Shown here: piece after piece, positions 41,029 to 49,447 of the stretch
How the letters are laid out: each line of letters opens with the position of its first letter
Position numbering within the stretch: the first letter of the stretch is position 1
From: JAJXWB01 sp046349215
GTDB lineage: Bacteria; Pseudomonadota; Alphaproteobacteria; Rhizobiales; Beijerinckiaceae
Assembly (NCBI GenBank): GCA_046349215.1
Contig: JAXMCV010000001.1
Location: 930,001-994,000, forward strand
Direction of reading: 5' to 3'
DNA length: 64,000 bases
Notes under the pieces: generated by a model
Databases searched by the model: none
Told to the model about the DNA's origin: nothing
Seen by the model: only the letters and a program-made list of their open reading frames with translations
Program-made: the position numbers and the translations under genes

Positions 41029-42477
41029 CTACATGTCCCAGATCCCGGCGTGTTCCCGATCGGCGCCCTCGTCCCCGGCGGCCTCGCGGGGCGGCGGGCG
41101 CACCAGCGTCACCGTGCAGGGCGCCTCGGCGACCACGCGGGTGGCGACGCTGCCCAGGATATTGCGCAGCGCCGAGGCGTTGCGGGCGCCGAGTATGACG
41201 TGGTCGACCCGGTTGGCCCTGGCGTAGTCGATCAGCGCCGCCGCGGGATCGGGCGATTCCAGCACGTGGAAGGTGGCGCGACCGTCCGGCAGGTCGAGCG
41301 GGCGGGCCCAGTCCTTCACATCCACCAGCCGCTGGACGTGGATGTTGCGGCCCTGCTCGTCGAGCGCGTAGTTCACGGCGATACGATTGATCTTGAGAAC
41401 GTTCACGCAGGCGAGCCGCGCGTTGGGCAGGCCGCGCAGGATGCGCGCGACCGCCTCGCGCAGGACGTCGGACGGCGTCGAAATGTCGTCGCCGAGATCC
41501 ACCGCCGCCATGACGATCGGCGCCGCCTCTATGTGGGCGGCGATGGGCTGGCGCTTGGCGGGCTCGGCGCCCGCATTCCACCGCCTGCGCAGCACGGCGA
41601 GGATCGAGTCCTTCTGCGCCTTTTCAGCGCGCGCCGTGAGCCTGACGCTGCCGGGATGCTGCAGGTCGAAGGCGAGTTGCGCCGCCGTCGGATAACGTTC
41701 GGCCGGATCGCTTTCCAGACAGCGCAGCACGATTTCCTGGAACCAGCCGGGAATTTCCGGCCGCAATTGCCGCAGCGGCGTCGGATCGCGCCACAAGCGC
41801 GTCTTCAGCGCGCTCTTGGTTCGCGGATAGCCGAAGGGCCGTTCGCCGGTCGCCAGATGATACAGCAGCACGCCGAGCGAAAAGATGTCGGAGCGCGGAT
41901 CGGTGCGAATGCCCCGGACCTGCTCGGGCGAGATATACGGACCTGTTCCCATCGGCAGGCGGAATTCCTCCGCCAGCAGATCGGGCAGCATCTCGTGATG
42001 CGACAGGCCGAAGTCAATCAGCACCGCCTCGCCGGTCTCGCGCAGGATGATGTTCGACGGCTTGATGTCGAGATGGATGACATGCTGGCGATGCAGCGCA
42101 TCGAGCGCGATCGCGGCGCGCGCGCCGACATCTGCGACCGTCTCGACTGCCAGCGGCGCATCGTCGAGCATAGGGCGCAGCAGCTTGCCCTGCACGTATT
42201 CCATGACGATGTATGGCTGCTTCGTGAAATCGCCGGCCGCTACGAAGCGCGGCACGTGCGGCCCCTTCAGGAGCGGCAGGATCATCTGCTCCATCTCGAA
42301 GCCGACGATGGCCGTCGCATCCTCGCCGTCGTGCAGCAGCGGCGCCTTCATGACGAGCGGAAAGTCGATGTCGTCGCGCCTGACGCGCCATAGTGCGGCC
42401 ATGCCGCCCTGATGGACGCGCTCTCCGACGACGAACCCGTCGATGACCGCGCCCTCGAACAGGGTTTCGCTCGCCAT
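41029..42477 (-). CDS. Ser/Thr protein kinase fused to a universal stress (Usp) domain
   Basis: 482 residues. A Hanks-type kinase (about 12-275): glycine loop VHQGGMAALWRV, lysine in LVMKAPLL (about 44), catalytic loop HLDIKPSNIIL (about 135), DFGLSHHE (about 155) and GTGPYISPEQVRG. HLD instead of HRD is normal in bacteria. A UspA-like alpha/beta domain follows (about 310-465) with VMAAVDLG at its start and HVILGARNA...NILGSVATRVV at its nucleotide loop. There is no transmembrane helix, so it is cytoplasmic. It begins two bases after the metallophosphoesterase stop. Confidence 0.92.
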   Translation of the reverse strand: MASETLFEGAVIDGFVVGERVHQGGMAALWRVRRDDIDFPLVMKAPLLHDGEDATAIVGFEMEQMILPLLKGPHVPRFVAAGDFTKQPYIVMEYVQGKLLRPMLDDAPLAVETVADVGARAAIALDALHRQHVIHLDIKPSNIILRETGEAVLIDFGLSHHEMLPDLLAEEFRLPMGTGPYISPEQVRGIRTDPRSDIFSLGVLLYHLATGERPFGYPRTKSALKTRLWRDPTPLRQLRPEIPGWFQEIVLRCLESDPAERYPTAAQLAFDLQHPGSVRLTARAEKAQKDSILAVLRRRWNAGAEPAKRQPIAAHIEAAPIVMAAVDLGDDISTPSDVLREAVARILRGLPNARLACVNVLKINRIAVNYALDEQGRNIHVQRLVDVKDWARPLDLPDGRATFHVLESPDPAAALIDYARANRVDHVILGARNASALRNILGSVATRVVAEAPCTVTLVRPPPREAAGDEGADREHAGIWDM

Positions 42478-42479
42478 GC

Positions 42480-43220
42480 TCAGCGTCCGATGAAAAGGCG
42501 CGCGGCAAGCAGCGCCGGCAGGCCGGCGTTCTTGATCTTCTGCGCGGCGCGCTCGATGTCGTAGGGAACGCGGTGATAGGCGACCGTCCTGCGGCCCGTG
42601 TCGAACATCGCATAGGCCGCGCGCGGGTCCTCGTCGCGCGGCTGGCCGACGGCGCCGAGCACGGCGAGCCAGCGGCGGCTGGCGAGCAGCGGCACCGGCG
42701 TCGGCGTCGACGGCCTGAACAGCGAGGCCGGACGACCCGGCGAGACATTGTAGAGCTGCGGACGATGGACGTGGCCGCAGAAGGTGACGAGCGCATCAGT
42801 GGAGAGGATGGAGCGCTCGGCGATCGATGACGTCGTGACGTAGATCCAGGCGCGCGGCTCCGACGCGTCGGAATGGACGTAGAGGACGTCCTCCTCGCGA
42901 TGCGTGCGCGGCAGGGCGGACAGGAAGTTCTTCTGTGCGACGTCGAGCCTGCCGCGCGTCCATTCGATCGAGGCGCGGGCGTATTCGTTCATGCCGGCGA
43001 GCGAGCCGCCAACGGATTCGTCATGATTGCCGAGCAGGACGATCGCGCCCTCCTCCTGCATCCGGCGACAGACGTCGACGACAAAAGCGGGGTCGGCGCC
43101 ATAGCCGACGAGATCGCCGAGAATGATGTACCGCTCCGCGCCGAGACGGCGTGCATGGGCTAGGCAGGCGTCGAAGGCTTCGCGATTGCCGTGGATGTCC
43201 GACAGGACGGCTATCTGCAT
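42480..43220 (-). CDS. Calcineurin-like metallophosphoesterase
   Basis: 246 residues with the full five-motif set: AVLSDIHGNREAF, ILGDLVGYGADP, LLGNHDESV, DVLYVHSDA and FCGHVHRPQLYN. It belongs to the YfcE/phosphodiesterase-type or the diadenosine-tetraphosphatase-like group rather than the classical PPP group, though the exact class is not certain. Located two bases ahead of the kinase-Usp gene on the same strand, which suggests a kinase with a phosphatase or with a nucleotide hydrolase. Substrate unknown. Confidence 0.9.
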   Translation of the reverse strand: MQIAVLSDIHGNREAFDACLAHARRLGAERYIILGDLVGYGADPAFVVDVCRRMQEEGAIVLLGNHDESVGGSLAGMNEYARASIEWTRGRLDVAQKNFLSALPRTHREEDVLYVHSDASEPRAWIYVTTSSIAERSILSTDALVTFCGHVHRPQLYNVSPGRPASLFRPSTPTPVPLLASRRWLAVLGAVGQPRDEDPRAAYAMFDTGRRTVAYHRVPYDIERAAQKIKNAGLPALLAARLFIGR

Positions 43221-43332
43221 TCCCTCGCGACCGCCCCTTGCGTTTGCCTCGGGCGCGTTCTGCGGCGCGCCGGTGAGCGATGATAGTCAATTGCGGGCGG
43301 ATGCGCCACTTGCGCCGCCGTCTGTCCTGCGC

Positions 43333-44901
43333 TCAGAACAGCGACCCCTGCCCGCCCGGCTGTTTTTGCGTCCGCCCGGTCTTTTTCGGCGCCGGTTCGC
43401 CGTCGGCGACGACATCCTTCTCGCCGTCCGCGAACTGGATGATGAGGCGCTGGCCCGAGGCGACGGCGGCGGCGCTGCGCACAGGCGCCTTCGCCTCGTC
43501 GCGCACCAGCGCGAAGCCGCGCGCCAGCACATTCGTATAGCCGAGCGACGAGAGCAGCTTCTCTCGCGCCTCCAGCCGCTCGCGACGGCGCGCGACGAGC
43601 GCGAGGGCGGCCGGCGCGAGACGGGCGGCCAGCGTGGCGACGCTCGAGCGGCGAGCCTCGACCTGCTGCGCGCCGAGCCGCGCACGGGCGGCGATCGCCG
43701 CGACGAGCCTGTTCTGCGCGCCGGCGACGGACTCGCGGCGGCGCTGCATGGCGGCGTCCGAACAGCGTGCGAGGTCGCGCGTAGCCAGATCGAGCCGTCC
43801 GCGAGCGCGCGCGAGTTCGGCCTGCGGCGAATGTCGCGACAGTTTCGCGCCGAGTTCGCCGAGGCGGGCGCGCCGCTGCGCGATCAGATCGCGCATGTCC
43901 TTGCGCAGATCGGACGCGCCGGCGTCGAGCGCCTGGCGGCGCGGACCGAGAATCGACTCCGGCGTCGGCAGGACGCGCGCCAGGCCGCGCAGGTCGTTCT
44001 TCTGCAGGTCGAGGAAGCGCGTCTGCGCATGGGCGTGGCGGCGCGCGAGTTCGGCATGCTGCGCGACGAGATCGACACGCACGGGCACGACCTTTTCGGC
44101 GGCGCCCGTCGGCGTCGGCGCGCGAAGATCGGCGGCGTGGTCGATGAGCGTCGTGTCGGTCTCGTGGCCGATGGCGGAAACAAGGGGAATGTCGCTTTCG
44201 GCCGCCGCGCGAACGACGATCTCCTCGTTGAACGCCCACAGATCCTCGAGCGACCCGCCGCCGCGCGCGACGATCAGTACGTCGGGACGCGCGATGCGGC
44301 CGCCCTCCTCCAGCGCGTTGAAGCCGCGAATGGCGGCGGCGACCTCGGCCGCCGCCGTATCGCCCTGCACGCGCACCGGCCAGACGAGCACGTCGCGCGG
44401 AAAGCGGTCGCGAATGCGGTGGAGAATGTCGCGGATGACGGCGCCGGTCGGCGAGGTGACGACGCCGATCGTGCGCGGCAGGTAGGGAATGAGCTGCTTG
44501 CGCGCCGGATCGAACAGGCCTTCGGCCGCAAGGCGTCGCCGCCGCTCCTCGAGCAGCGCCATCAGCGCGCCGACGCCGGCCGGTTCGATCGCCTCGATGA
44601 CGATCTGATAGGAGGATTTGCCCGGGAAGGTCGTGATCTTGCCGGTGGCGATCACTTCCAGGCCCTCCTCGGGCCGCGTCTTCAGGCGCTGGAAATTGCC
44701 CTTCCAGATGACCGCGTCGAGCCGCGCGTTCTGGTCCTTGAGGCTGAAATAGACGTGGCCCGAGGAATGCGGCCCCCGGTAGTTGGAGATTTCGCCGCGC
44801 ACGCGCACCAGGCCGAACCGGTCCTCGACCGTGCGCTTCAGCGCGGCGGCGAGTTCGGAAACCGACAGTTCGGGATTGTTGGAGACGGGCGATTCAGCCA
44901 T
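43333..44901 (-). CDS. xseA: Exodeoxyribonuclease VII large subunit
   Basis: Degrades single-stranded DNA together with XseB. 522 residues: N-terminal OB fold with VRVRGEISNYRGPHSSGHVYFSLKD, recognised by GEISNYRGP, then the nuclease core with GVVTSPTGAVIRDI, VARGGGSLEDLWAFN, VSAIGHETDTTLIDHAADLRAPTPT (marker GHETDTTLIDHAAD) and a long Arg/Ala-rich coiled-coil. No xseB gene is adjacent. A C-terminal tail rich in Lys, Gly and Gln (TGRTQKQPGGQGSLF) is longer than in E. coli. Divergent from purD over 111 bases. Confidence 0.96.
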   Translation of the reverse strand: MAESPVSNNPELSVSELAAALKRTVEDRFGLVRVRGEISNYRGPHSSGHVYFSLKDQNARLDAVIWKGNFQRLKTRPEEGLEVIATGKITTFPGKSSYQIVIEAIEPAGVGALMALLEERRRRLAAEGLFDPARKQLIPYLPRTIGVVTSPTGAVIRDILHRIRDRFPRDVLVWPVRVQGDTAAAEVAAAIRGFNALEEGGRIARPDVLIVARGGGSLEDLWAFNEEIVVRAAAESDIPLVSAIGHETDTTLIDHAADLRAPTPTGAAEKVVPVRVDLVAQHAELARRHAHAQTRFLDLQKNDLRGLARVLPTPESILGPRRQALDAGASDLRKDMRDLIAQRRARLGELGAKLSRHSPQAELARARGRLDLATRDLARCSDAAMQRRRESVAGAQNRLVAAIAARARLGAQQVEARRSSVATLAARLAPAALALVARRRERLEAREKLLSSLGYTNVLARGFALVRDEAKAPVRSAAAVASGQRLIIQFADGEKDVVADGEPAPKKTGRTQKQPGGQGSLF

Positions 44902-45012
44902 GCGTCATTATCGCGGAACGGGGTTCCTTTGGCCAATTCGCCGGGCTTGCGGCCGGGCCGCGACATTTCGCCTGCGCCCTGCTAGAAGGCGCCCGAGTCT
45001 GGAGCCTTCCCC

Positions 45013-46278
45013 ATGAACGTGCTGCTGATCGGCTCGGGCGGACGCGAGCACGCCCTCGCCAACGCCATTTCCGCCAGCCCCCGCCTGACCAGGCTTTTCG
45101 CCGCGCCCGGCAATCCCGGCATTGCGGACAAAGCCGAATGCGTGACCATCGACGTCGCCGATCACGAAGCGGTGGTGAATTTCTGCCGGCTGATGAAGAT
45201 CGACCTCGTCGTGGTCGGGCCCGAACAGCCGCTGGTCGAGGGCCTGGCGGATTCGCTGGAAGCCGCGGGCATCGCCTGCTTCGGCCCATCGAAGGCCGCC
45301 GCGCAGCTCGAAGGCTCGAAGGGCTTCACCAAGGATCTTTGCGCGCGGGCGAACATCCCGACCGGCGCCTACGGCCGCTTCGCGGATGCAGCGTCCGCGC
45401 TCGCCTATGTGCGTGAAAAGGGCGCGCCGATCGTCGTCAAGGCGGACGGCCTTGCGGCCGGCAAGGGCGTGGTCGTCGCCATGAGCCTTGCCGAAGCCGA
45501 GGACGCGGTGAAAGCCTGCTTCGACGGCGCCTTCGGCGCGGCCGGCGCCGAAGTGGTCGTCGAGGAATTCCTCGACGGCGAGGAAGCCTCGTTCTTCGCG
45601 CTATGCGACGGCAGGCGCGCCGTTGCGCTGGCCTCCGCGCAGGACCACAAGCGCGTCGGCGACGGCGACACCGGTCCCAATACCGGCGGCATGGGCGCCT
45701 ATTCGCCGGCGCCCGTCGTGACGGCGGAGATCGAGGCCCGCGTGATGCGCGAGATCGTCGAGCCGACGATCGCCGCGATGGCGTCCGAGGGAACGCCGTT
45801 CAAGGGCGTGCTGTTTGCGGGCCTGATGATCGGCAGGCACGGTCCGAAGCTGATCGAGTTCAACGCGCGCTTCGGCGATCCCGAAACGCAGGTCATCCTG
45901 CCGCGCATCGACGACGATCTCCTGATGCTGCTGGATGCGTGCGCGCGCGGAAAGCTGGACGCGAAATCCGTCGCGCTGAAGCCGGTCAGCGCGCTGACTG
46001 TCGTCATGGCCGCCAAAGGCTATCCGGCCATGCCCGAAAAAGGCGGCGAAATCCGCAATGTCGACAAGGCCGCCGCCATTCCCGGCGTCGTCGTCACGCA
46101 TGCCGGCACGAAGACGAGCGGCGAGAAACTGGTCGCCAGCGGCGGGCGCGTGCTCAACGTGACGGGCTTCGGCGGGAACGTGCGCGAGGCGCGCGAAAAA
46201 GCCTATGCGGGCGTCGAGGCGATCGACTTTCCTTCAGGCTTCTGCCGGCGCGACATCGGCTGGCGCGCGCTCGGCTAG
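45013..46278 (+). CDS. purD: Phosphoribosylamine-glycine ligase
   Basis: Second step of de novo purine synthesis, making GAR from phosphoribosylamine, glycine and ATP. 421 residues with the ATP-grasp fold: VLLIGSGGREHALA, VVGPEQPLVEGLAD, VVKADGLAAGKGVVVA, SAQDHKRVGDGDTGPNTGGMGAYSP (short marker QDHKRVGDGDTGPNTGGMG) and EFNARFGDPETQ. Its glycine substrate ties it loosely to the gcv genes upstream. The ATG follows a GGAG site. Confidence 0.97.
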   Translation: MNVLLIGSGGREHALANAISASPRLTRLFAAPGNPGIADKAECVTIDVADHEAVVNFCRLMKIDLVVVGPEQPLVEGLADSLEAAGIACFGPSKAAAQLEGSKGFTKDLCARANIPTGAYGRFADAASALAYVREKGAPIVVKADGLAAGKGVVVAMSLAEAEDAVKACFDGAFGAAGAEVVVEEFLDGEEASFFALCDGRRAVALASAQDHKRVGDGDTGPNTGGMGAYSPAPVVTAEIEARVMREIVEPTIAAMASEGTPFKGVLFAGLMIGRHGPKLIEFNARFGDPETQVILPRIDDDLLMLLDACARGKLDAKSVALKPVSALTVVMAAKGYPAMPEKGGEIRNVDKAAAIPGVVVTHAGTKTSGEKLVASGGRVLNVTGFGGNVREAREKAYAGVEAIDFPSGFCRRDIGWRALG

Positions 46279-46291
46279 CGGCCGGCGCCGC

Positions 46292-47191
46292 CTACCAGAC
46301 CAGATCGCGCAGATGGCCCGCAGGCGCGGCGCCGGCTTCGGCGAGCAGGCCGCGATAGGCGACCTCGTCGACGCTCCAGTCGTCCTCGCCGGCGTCGGGA
46401 TGCAGGAGGTCGCGGTGGATGCCGGACGTGATGAACAGGGCGTCAAGACCCTGGCTCGCGGCGCCCCGGATATCCGTGAACAGGCCGTCGCCTATGGCGA
46501 GCACGCGCTTGCGGTCGAGCGCGCCCTTGCGCAGCGCCTGCGCTTCCTTCAGCGCCGCCTCGTAGATGATGGCGTGCGGCTTGCCGGCCATGATGACCTT
46601 GCCGCCGAGGCCGGCGTAGCGTTCGGCCAGCGCGCCGGCGCACCACAGCAGGTCCGGGCCGACATGCACCACGATGTCCGGATTGGCGCAGATCATCGTC
46701 AGGTCGCGCGCGCGCATGGCGCGCAGCTTCGGCATGTAGGGATCGGGTTCGTCGTAATCGTCGAGCAGGCCCGTGCAGACGACATATTCGGCCTGTTCGA
46801 GCGGCAGCAGCGGCGGCTTCTCGCCGGTGACCTCGGCGACTTCCTCGAAGATCGGCAGGTCGCGCGGCGGTCCGATGTGATGCAGCGGCGTCATGCCGCG
46901 CGCGGCGACCAGATCCACCGTCACGCCGCCCGACGAAACGATCACGTCGTAGCTCTCGCGCGGCAGCCCGAAATTATCCAGCATCTTCTGGATCGGCTTC
47001 CAGGGCCTCGGCGCGTTGGTGACGAGCACGACCGTGCCCCCCTTCGCGCGAAAACGCGCGAGCGCGTCGGCGGCGGCCGGCGTATGCGTGCGCCCGTCGT
47101 GCACGACGCCCCAGACGTCGGACAGGATCACATCGTAATTGTCGGCAAGCGCGGCGAGGCCGGCGACGGCGGCGGGCGGTGAAATGGACAT
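46292..47191 (-). CDS. HAD hydrolase, TIGR01459/NagD-like
   Basis: 299 residues of the subfamily IIA HAD phosphatases. The first motif reads VILSDVWGVVHDG: the nucleophile Asp is kept but the general acid-base Asp is replaced by Trp, normal in this alphaproteobacterial group. Others are VVLVTNAPRPW, the cap domain, GKPHAIIYEAAL and IGDGLFTDIRGAASQG. Substrate unknown; the related NagD acts on sugar or nucleotide phosphates. Convergent with purD. Confidence 0.88.
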   Translation of the reverse strand: MSISPPAAVAGLAALADNYDVILSDVWGVVHDGRTHTPAAADALARFRAKGGTVVLVTNAPRPWKPIQKMLDNFGLPRESYDVIVSSGGVTVDLVAARGMTPLHHIGPPRDLPIFEEVAEVTGEKPPLLPLEQAEYVVCTGLLDDYDEPDPYMPKLRAMRARDLTMICANPDIVVHVGPDLLWCAGALAERYAGLGGKVIMAGKPHAIIYEAALKEAQALRKGALDRKRVLAIGDGLFTDIRGAASQGLDALFITSGIHRDLLHPDAGEDDWSVDEVAYRGLLAEAGAAPAGHLRDLVW

Positions 47192-47252
47192 GGGCGGGGG
47201 CTATTGGCCGGGCCGGCCCAAGTCAAGCCGAGGCTCATGCGCCAGGGCGAGG

Positions 47253-47298
47253 GGCGACGGAAGGTCGCCTTGGCCGGCGGCTCCTGTCGTATTATATA
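47253..47298 (+). promoter_or_regulatory. Promoter and dyad upstream of the copper-chaperone-like gene
   Basis: TTGGCC (47270-47275) and TATATA (47293-47298) are spaced by 17 bases. A perfect inverted repeat GGCGAC-GGAAG-GTCGCC (47253-47269) lies directly before the -35 element and could be an operator. It does not show the long spacer of MerR/CueR-type promoters. Confidence 0.4.
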
Positions 47299-47330
47299 TC
47301 CTGAATATGTCCCGAAACCCGGAGCGCCGG

Positions 47331-47537
47331 ATGAGCAAGCTGAAGCTCGATGTCTCGAACATGACCTGCGGCGGTTGCGCCCGCTCGGTCGAGAAGATCA
47401 TCCAGAAGCAGGACGCGGCCTCGACGGTCACCGTCGATCTGGCGTCCGGCCGCGTCGAGGCCGAGACCAGCGCCGATGCGGCGGCCATCGCCGCCGCGCT
47501 GACGGCTGCGGGCTTCCCGGCCAGGCAGGCGGCATGA
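47331..47537 (+). CDS. Heavy-metal-binding HMA-domain protein (copper chaperone-like)
   Basis: 68 residues, a complete HMA domain: SNMTCGGCARSVEKIIQ with the MTCxxC metal site, VTVDLASGRVEAETSA and the final AAGFPAR. Small free-standing HMA proteins of this type are CopZ-like copper chaperones. No copper ATPase is next to it, so the partner is elsewhere. The ATG at 47331 follows GGAG at six bases; an upstream ATG at 47307 lacks it. Stop is one base from the convergent DUF3422 gene. Confidence 0.9.
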   Translation: MSKLKLDVSNMTCGGCARSVEKIIQKQDAASTVTVDLASGRVEAETSADAAAIAAALTAAGFPARQAA

Positions 47538-47538
47538 C

Positions 47539-48822
47539 CTATTCCTTGTGTCTGTGGCGGATACGCCAGACGACGAAGGCGACCGTCGCGAAGACCAGCG
47601 GCACGGCCGCGCCGGTCGCCAGCGCAGGATTGAACGGCGCGCCAGCCTCGTGCGCGCCCTCGAACACCAGATGCAGCACGCTCGACACGTAATAGGTGAT
47701 CGCGGCGATCGACAGGCCTTCGACCGTCTGCTGCAGGCGTAGCTGGAGGCGCACGCGCTCCGCCATCTGCGTGATCTGATCGGTGTTCTGGCTTTCCAGT
47801 TCGACGTCGACGCGCGTGCGCAGCAATTCGGCGATGCGCGCGATCTTCGACGACAGATTCGCCTGCGACTGTTCGATCGTCGCGCAGGTGCGGATCGCCG
47901 GCGACAGGCGGCGATCGAGAAACGACCCGAAATTCGAATAATGCGCCATGCGCGTCTCGCGTATGGCCTCGAGCCGCGCCTGCACCAGTTCGTGATAGGC
48001 GCGCGTCGCGCCGAAGCGGAACAGGCTCGCGGCGGCGCCGGCCTCGAGTTCCGTCGCCAGCGCGGTCAGACGGTCGAGCAGGGCGCGATTGGCCTCGAGA
48101 CCGCGTTCGCGCTCCATCGAAGCGAGGAGCGCAGGCAATTCGCCCTCGATGCGGCGGATCGACGGCGCCAGCCTCTGCGCCATCGGCAGGCCGAGCAGGG
48201 CCAGCATCCGGTAGGTTTCGAGTTCCAGCAGGCGCTGCACCAGCGCGCCCGCGCTCTGCGGCGAGAGATTGTTGTCTGCGACCAGCATGCGCACGAAGCC
48301 GTAGGAATCAGCCTGGAAATCGCTGGCGACGAACGCCCTGCCCTCGTCGATCGACGACGCGGCGGCCGAGGGTCCGCTGAAAAGGCTCGTCAGATCGTCG
48401 GGCGCGTCGGCGGCGGGAAGCAGATGCAGGTCCGTGGCCGCCAGCAAGGGACCGGGTTGCGGCAGCAGCCGCATCACATCCATCAGCCGCGTCGGCGCAG
48501 GATCGAACGGCTTCGTCTCGCCGGCAAAGGCCCAGGCGTAGGTGAGAAATTCGCCGTGACGCTCGAAGGTCAGCATGGCCGGCGCGAGTTCGATGCGGAT
48601 GTGCTTGGCGCCGGGTTGCGGCGGCGCGAGGCCGCGCGCCGCGCAGAGTTTCGCCAGTTCCTGCCCGGCCCGCTCGGATCCCGCCGCATCGGTCGTGAAG
48701 GCGAAATGCAGCACGCGCGTCGGCGTCTGGAGCGCCGCGAAAGGACGGGCATGCACCTCGCCGAGTATGCTGGCGCGCAATTCGTGCGGCTCGAACCCGT
48801 CCGCCCCGGTCCCCTGCTTCAT
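47539..48822 (-). CDS. DUF3422 family membrane protein
   Basis: 427 residues: GEVHARPFAALQTPTRVLHFAF early, FERHGEFLTYAWAF, AQRLAPSIRRIEGELP, ATRAYHELVQARLEAIRETR, then a coiled-coil and two C-terminal transmembrane helices (around GLSIAAITYYVSSVLHLV and AAVPLVFATVAFVVWRI) ending RHRHKE. This is DUF3422, an alphaproteobacterial protein often called putative membrane-anchored, function unknown. The ATG at 48822 fits the domain start. It has a periplasm- or cytosol-facing soluble N-terminal part of unclear side. Confidence 0.85.
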   Translation of the reverse strand: MKQGTGADGFEPHELRASILGEVHARPFAALQTPTRVLHFAFTTDAAGSERAGQELAKLCAARGLAPPQPGAKHIRIELAPAMLTFERHGEFLTYAWAFAGETKPFDPAPTRLMDVMRLLPQPGPLLAATDLHLLPAADAPDDLTSLFSGPSAAASSIDEGRAFVASDFQADSYGFVRMLVADNNLSPQSAGALVQRLLELETYRMLALLGLPMAQRLAPSIRRIEGELPALLASMERERGLEANRALLDRLTALATELEAGAAASLFRFGATRAYHELVQARLEAIRETRMAHYSNFGSFLDRRLSPAIRTCATIEQSQANLSSKIARIAELLRTRVDVELESQNTDQITQMAERVRLQLRLQQTVEGLSIAAITYYVSSVLHLVFEGAHEAGAPFNPALATGAAVPLVFATVAFVVWRIRHRHKE

Positions 48823-48958
48823 TTCGCCTGTCCCTGCATGGCTGGCGCGCGTCTTCCGCAGACGCGGACAAAGAAGGTTGGACCCTTCGCCCGGCCTGTC
48901 GCTACATTGAACAGGAGGGAGCGCCTTAGCGCCAGACCATCCTGCCGGGAGAGCTTGT

Positions 48959-49447
48959 TTGTTGACCGATCTGACGTTTCGGCGGGCCGAGCGCGCCGAC
49001 CTGCCGGCCGTCGTGGGTTTGATCGCCGATGATTCGATCAACGGCCACCGGGAGAGGCCCGGCGAGCCACTGCAGCCGGGCTATCTGAAGGCGTTCGAGG
49101 CGATCGCCGCCGATCCCAACAACGTGCTGATCGTCGGCGAAGCGGAGAGCGGCGTCGTCGCGACCGCGCAGATCACCTTCGTGCCGTGCCTGACGCAGCA
49201 GGGCGGGATGCGCGCCATCGTCGAAGGCGTGCGCGTCGCCTCGTCCGCGCGCTCGCGGGGCATCGGCGAGAAGCTGATGGAACACATGAGCGCGCTGGCG
49301 GAGGCCCGTGGGTGCGTCAGCGTGCAACTCACGACCTCGAAGGCGCGCGTCGACGCGCACCGTTTCTACGACCGCATCGGCTTTTCCCACAGTCATCTCG
49401 GCTACAAGCGCGACCTGCCGCGCGACTCGTCGCGCAATTCGGCATGA
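48959..49447 (+). CDS. GNAT family N-acetyltransferase
   Basis: 162 residues. The acetyl-CoA loop is VASSARSRGIGEKLMEHM, and the C-terminal part CVSVQLTTSKARVDAHRFYDRIGF is typical of PF00583 members, here recognised by HRFYDRIGFSHSH. Substrate unknown. The start appears to be TTG at 48959 (or the next TTG at 48962), because the protein begins in-family there and GGGAGAG lies upstream; no ATG is available. The stop overlaps the MFS gene start by four bases. Confidence 0.88.
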   Translation: MLTDLTFRRAERADLPAVVGLIADDSINGHRERPGEPLQPGYLKAFEAIAADPNNVLIVGEAESGVVATAQITFVPCLTQQGGMRAIVEGVRVASSARSRGIGEKLMEHMSALAEARGCVSVQLTTSKARVDAHRFYDRIGFSHSHLGYKRDLPRDSSRNSA

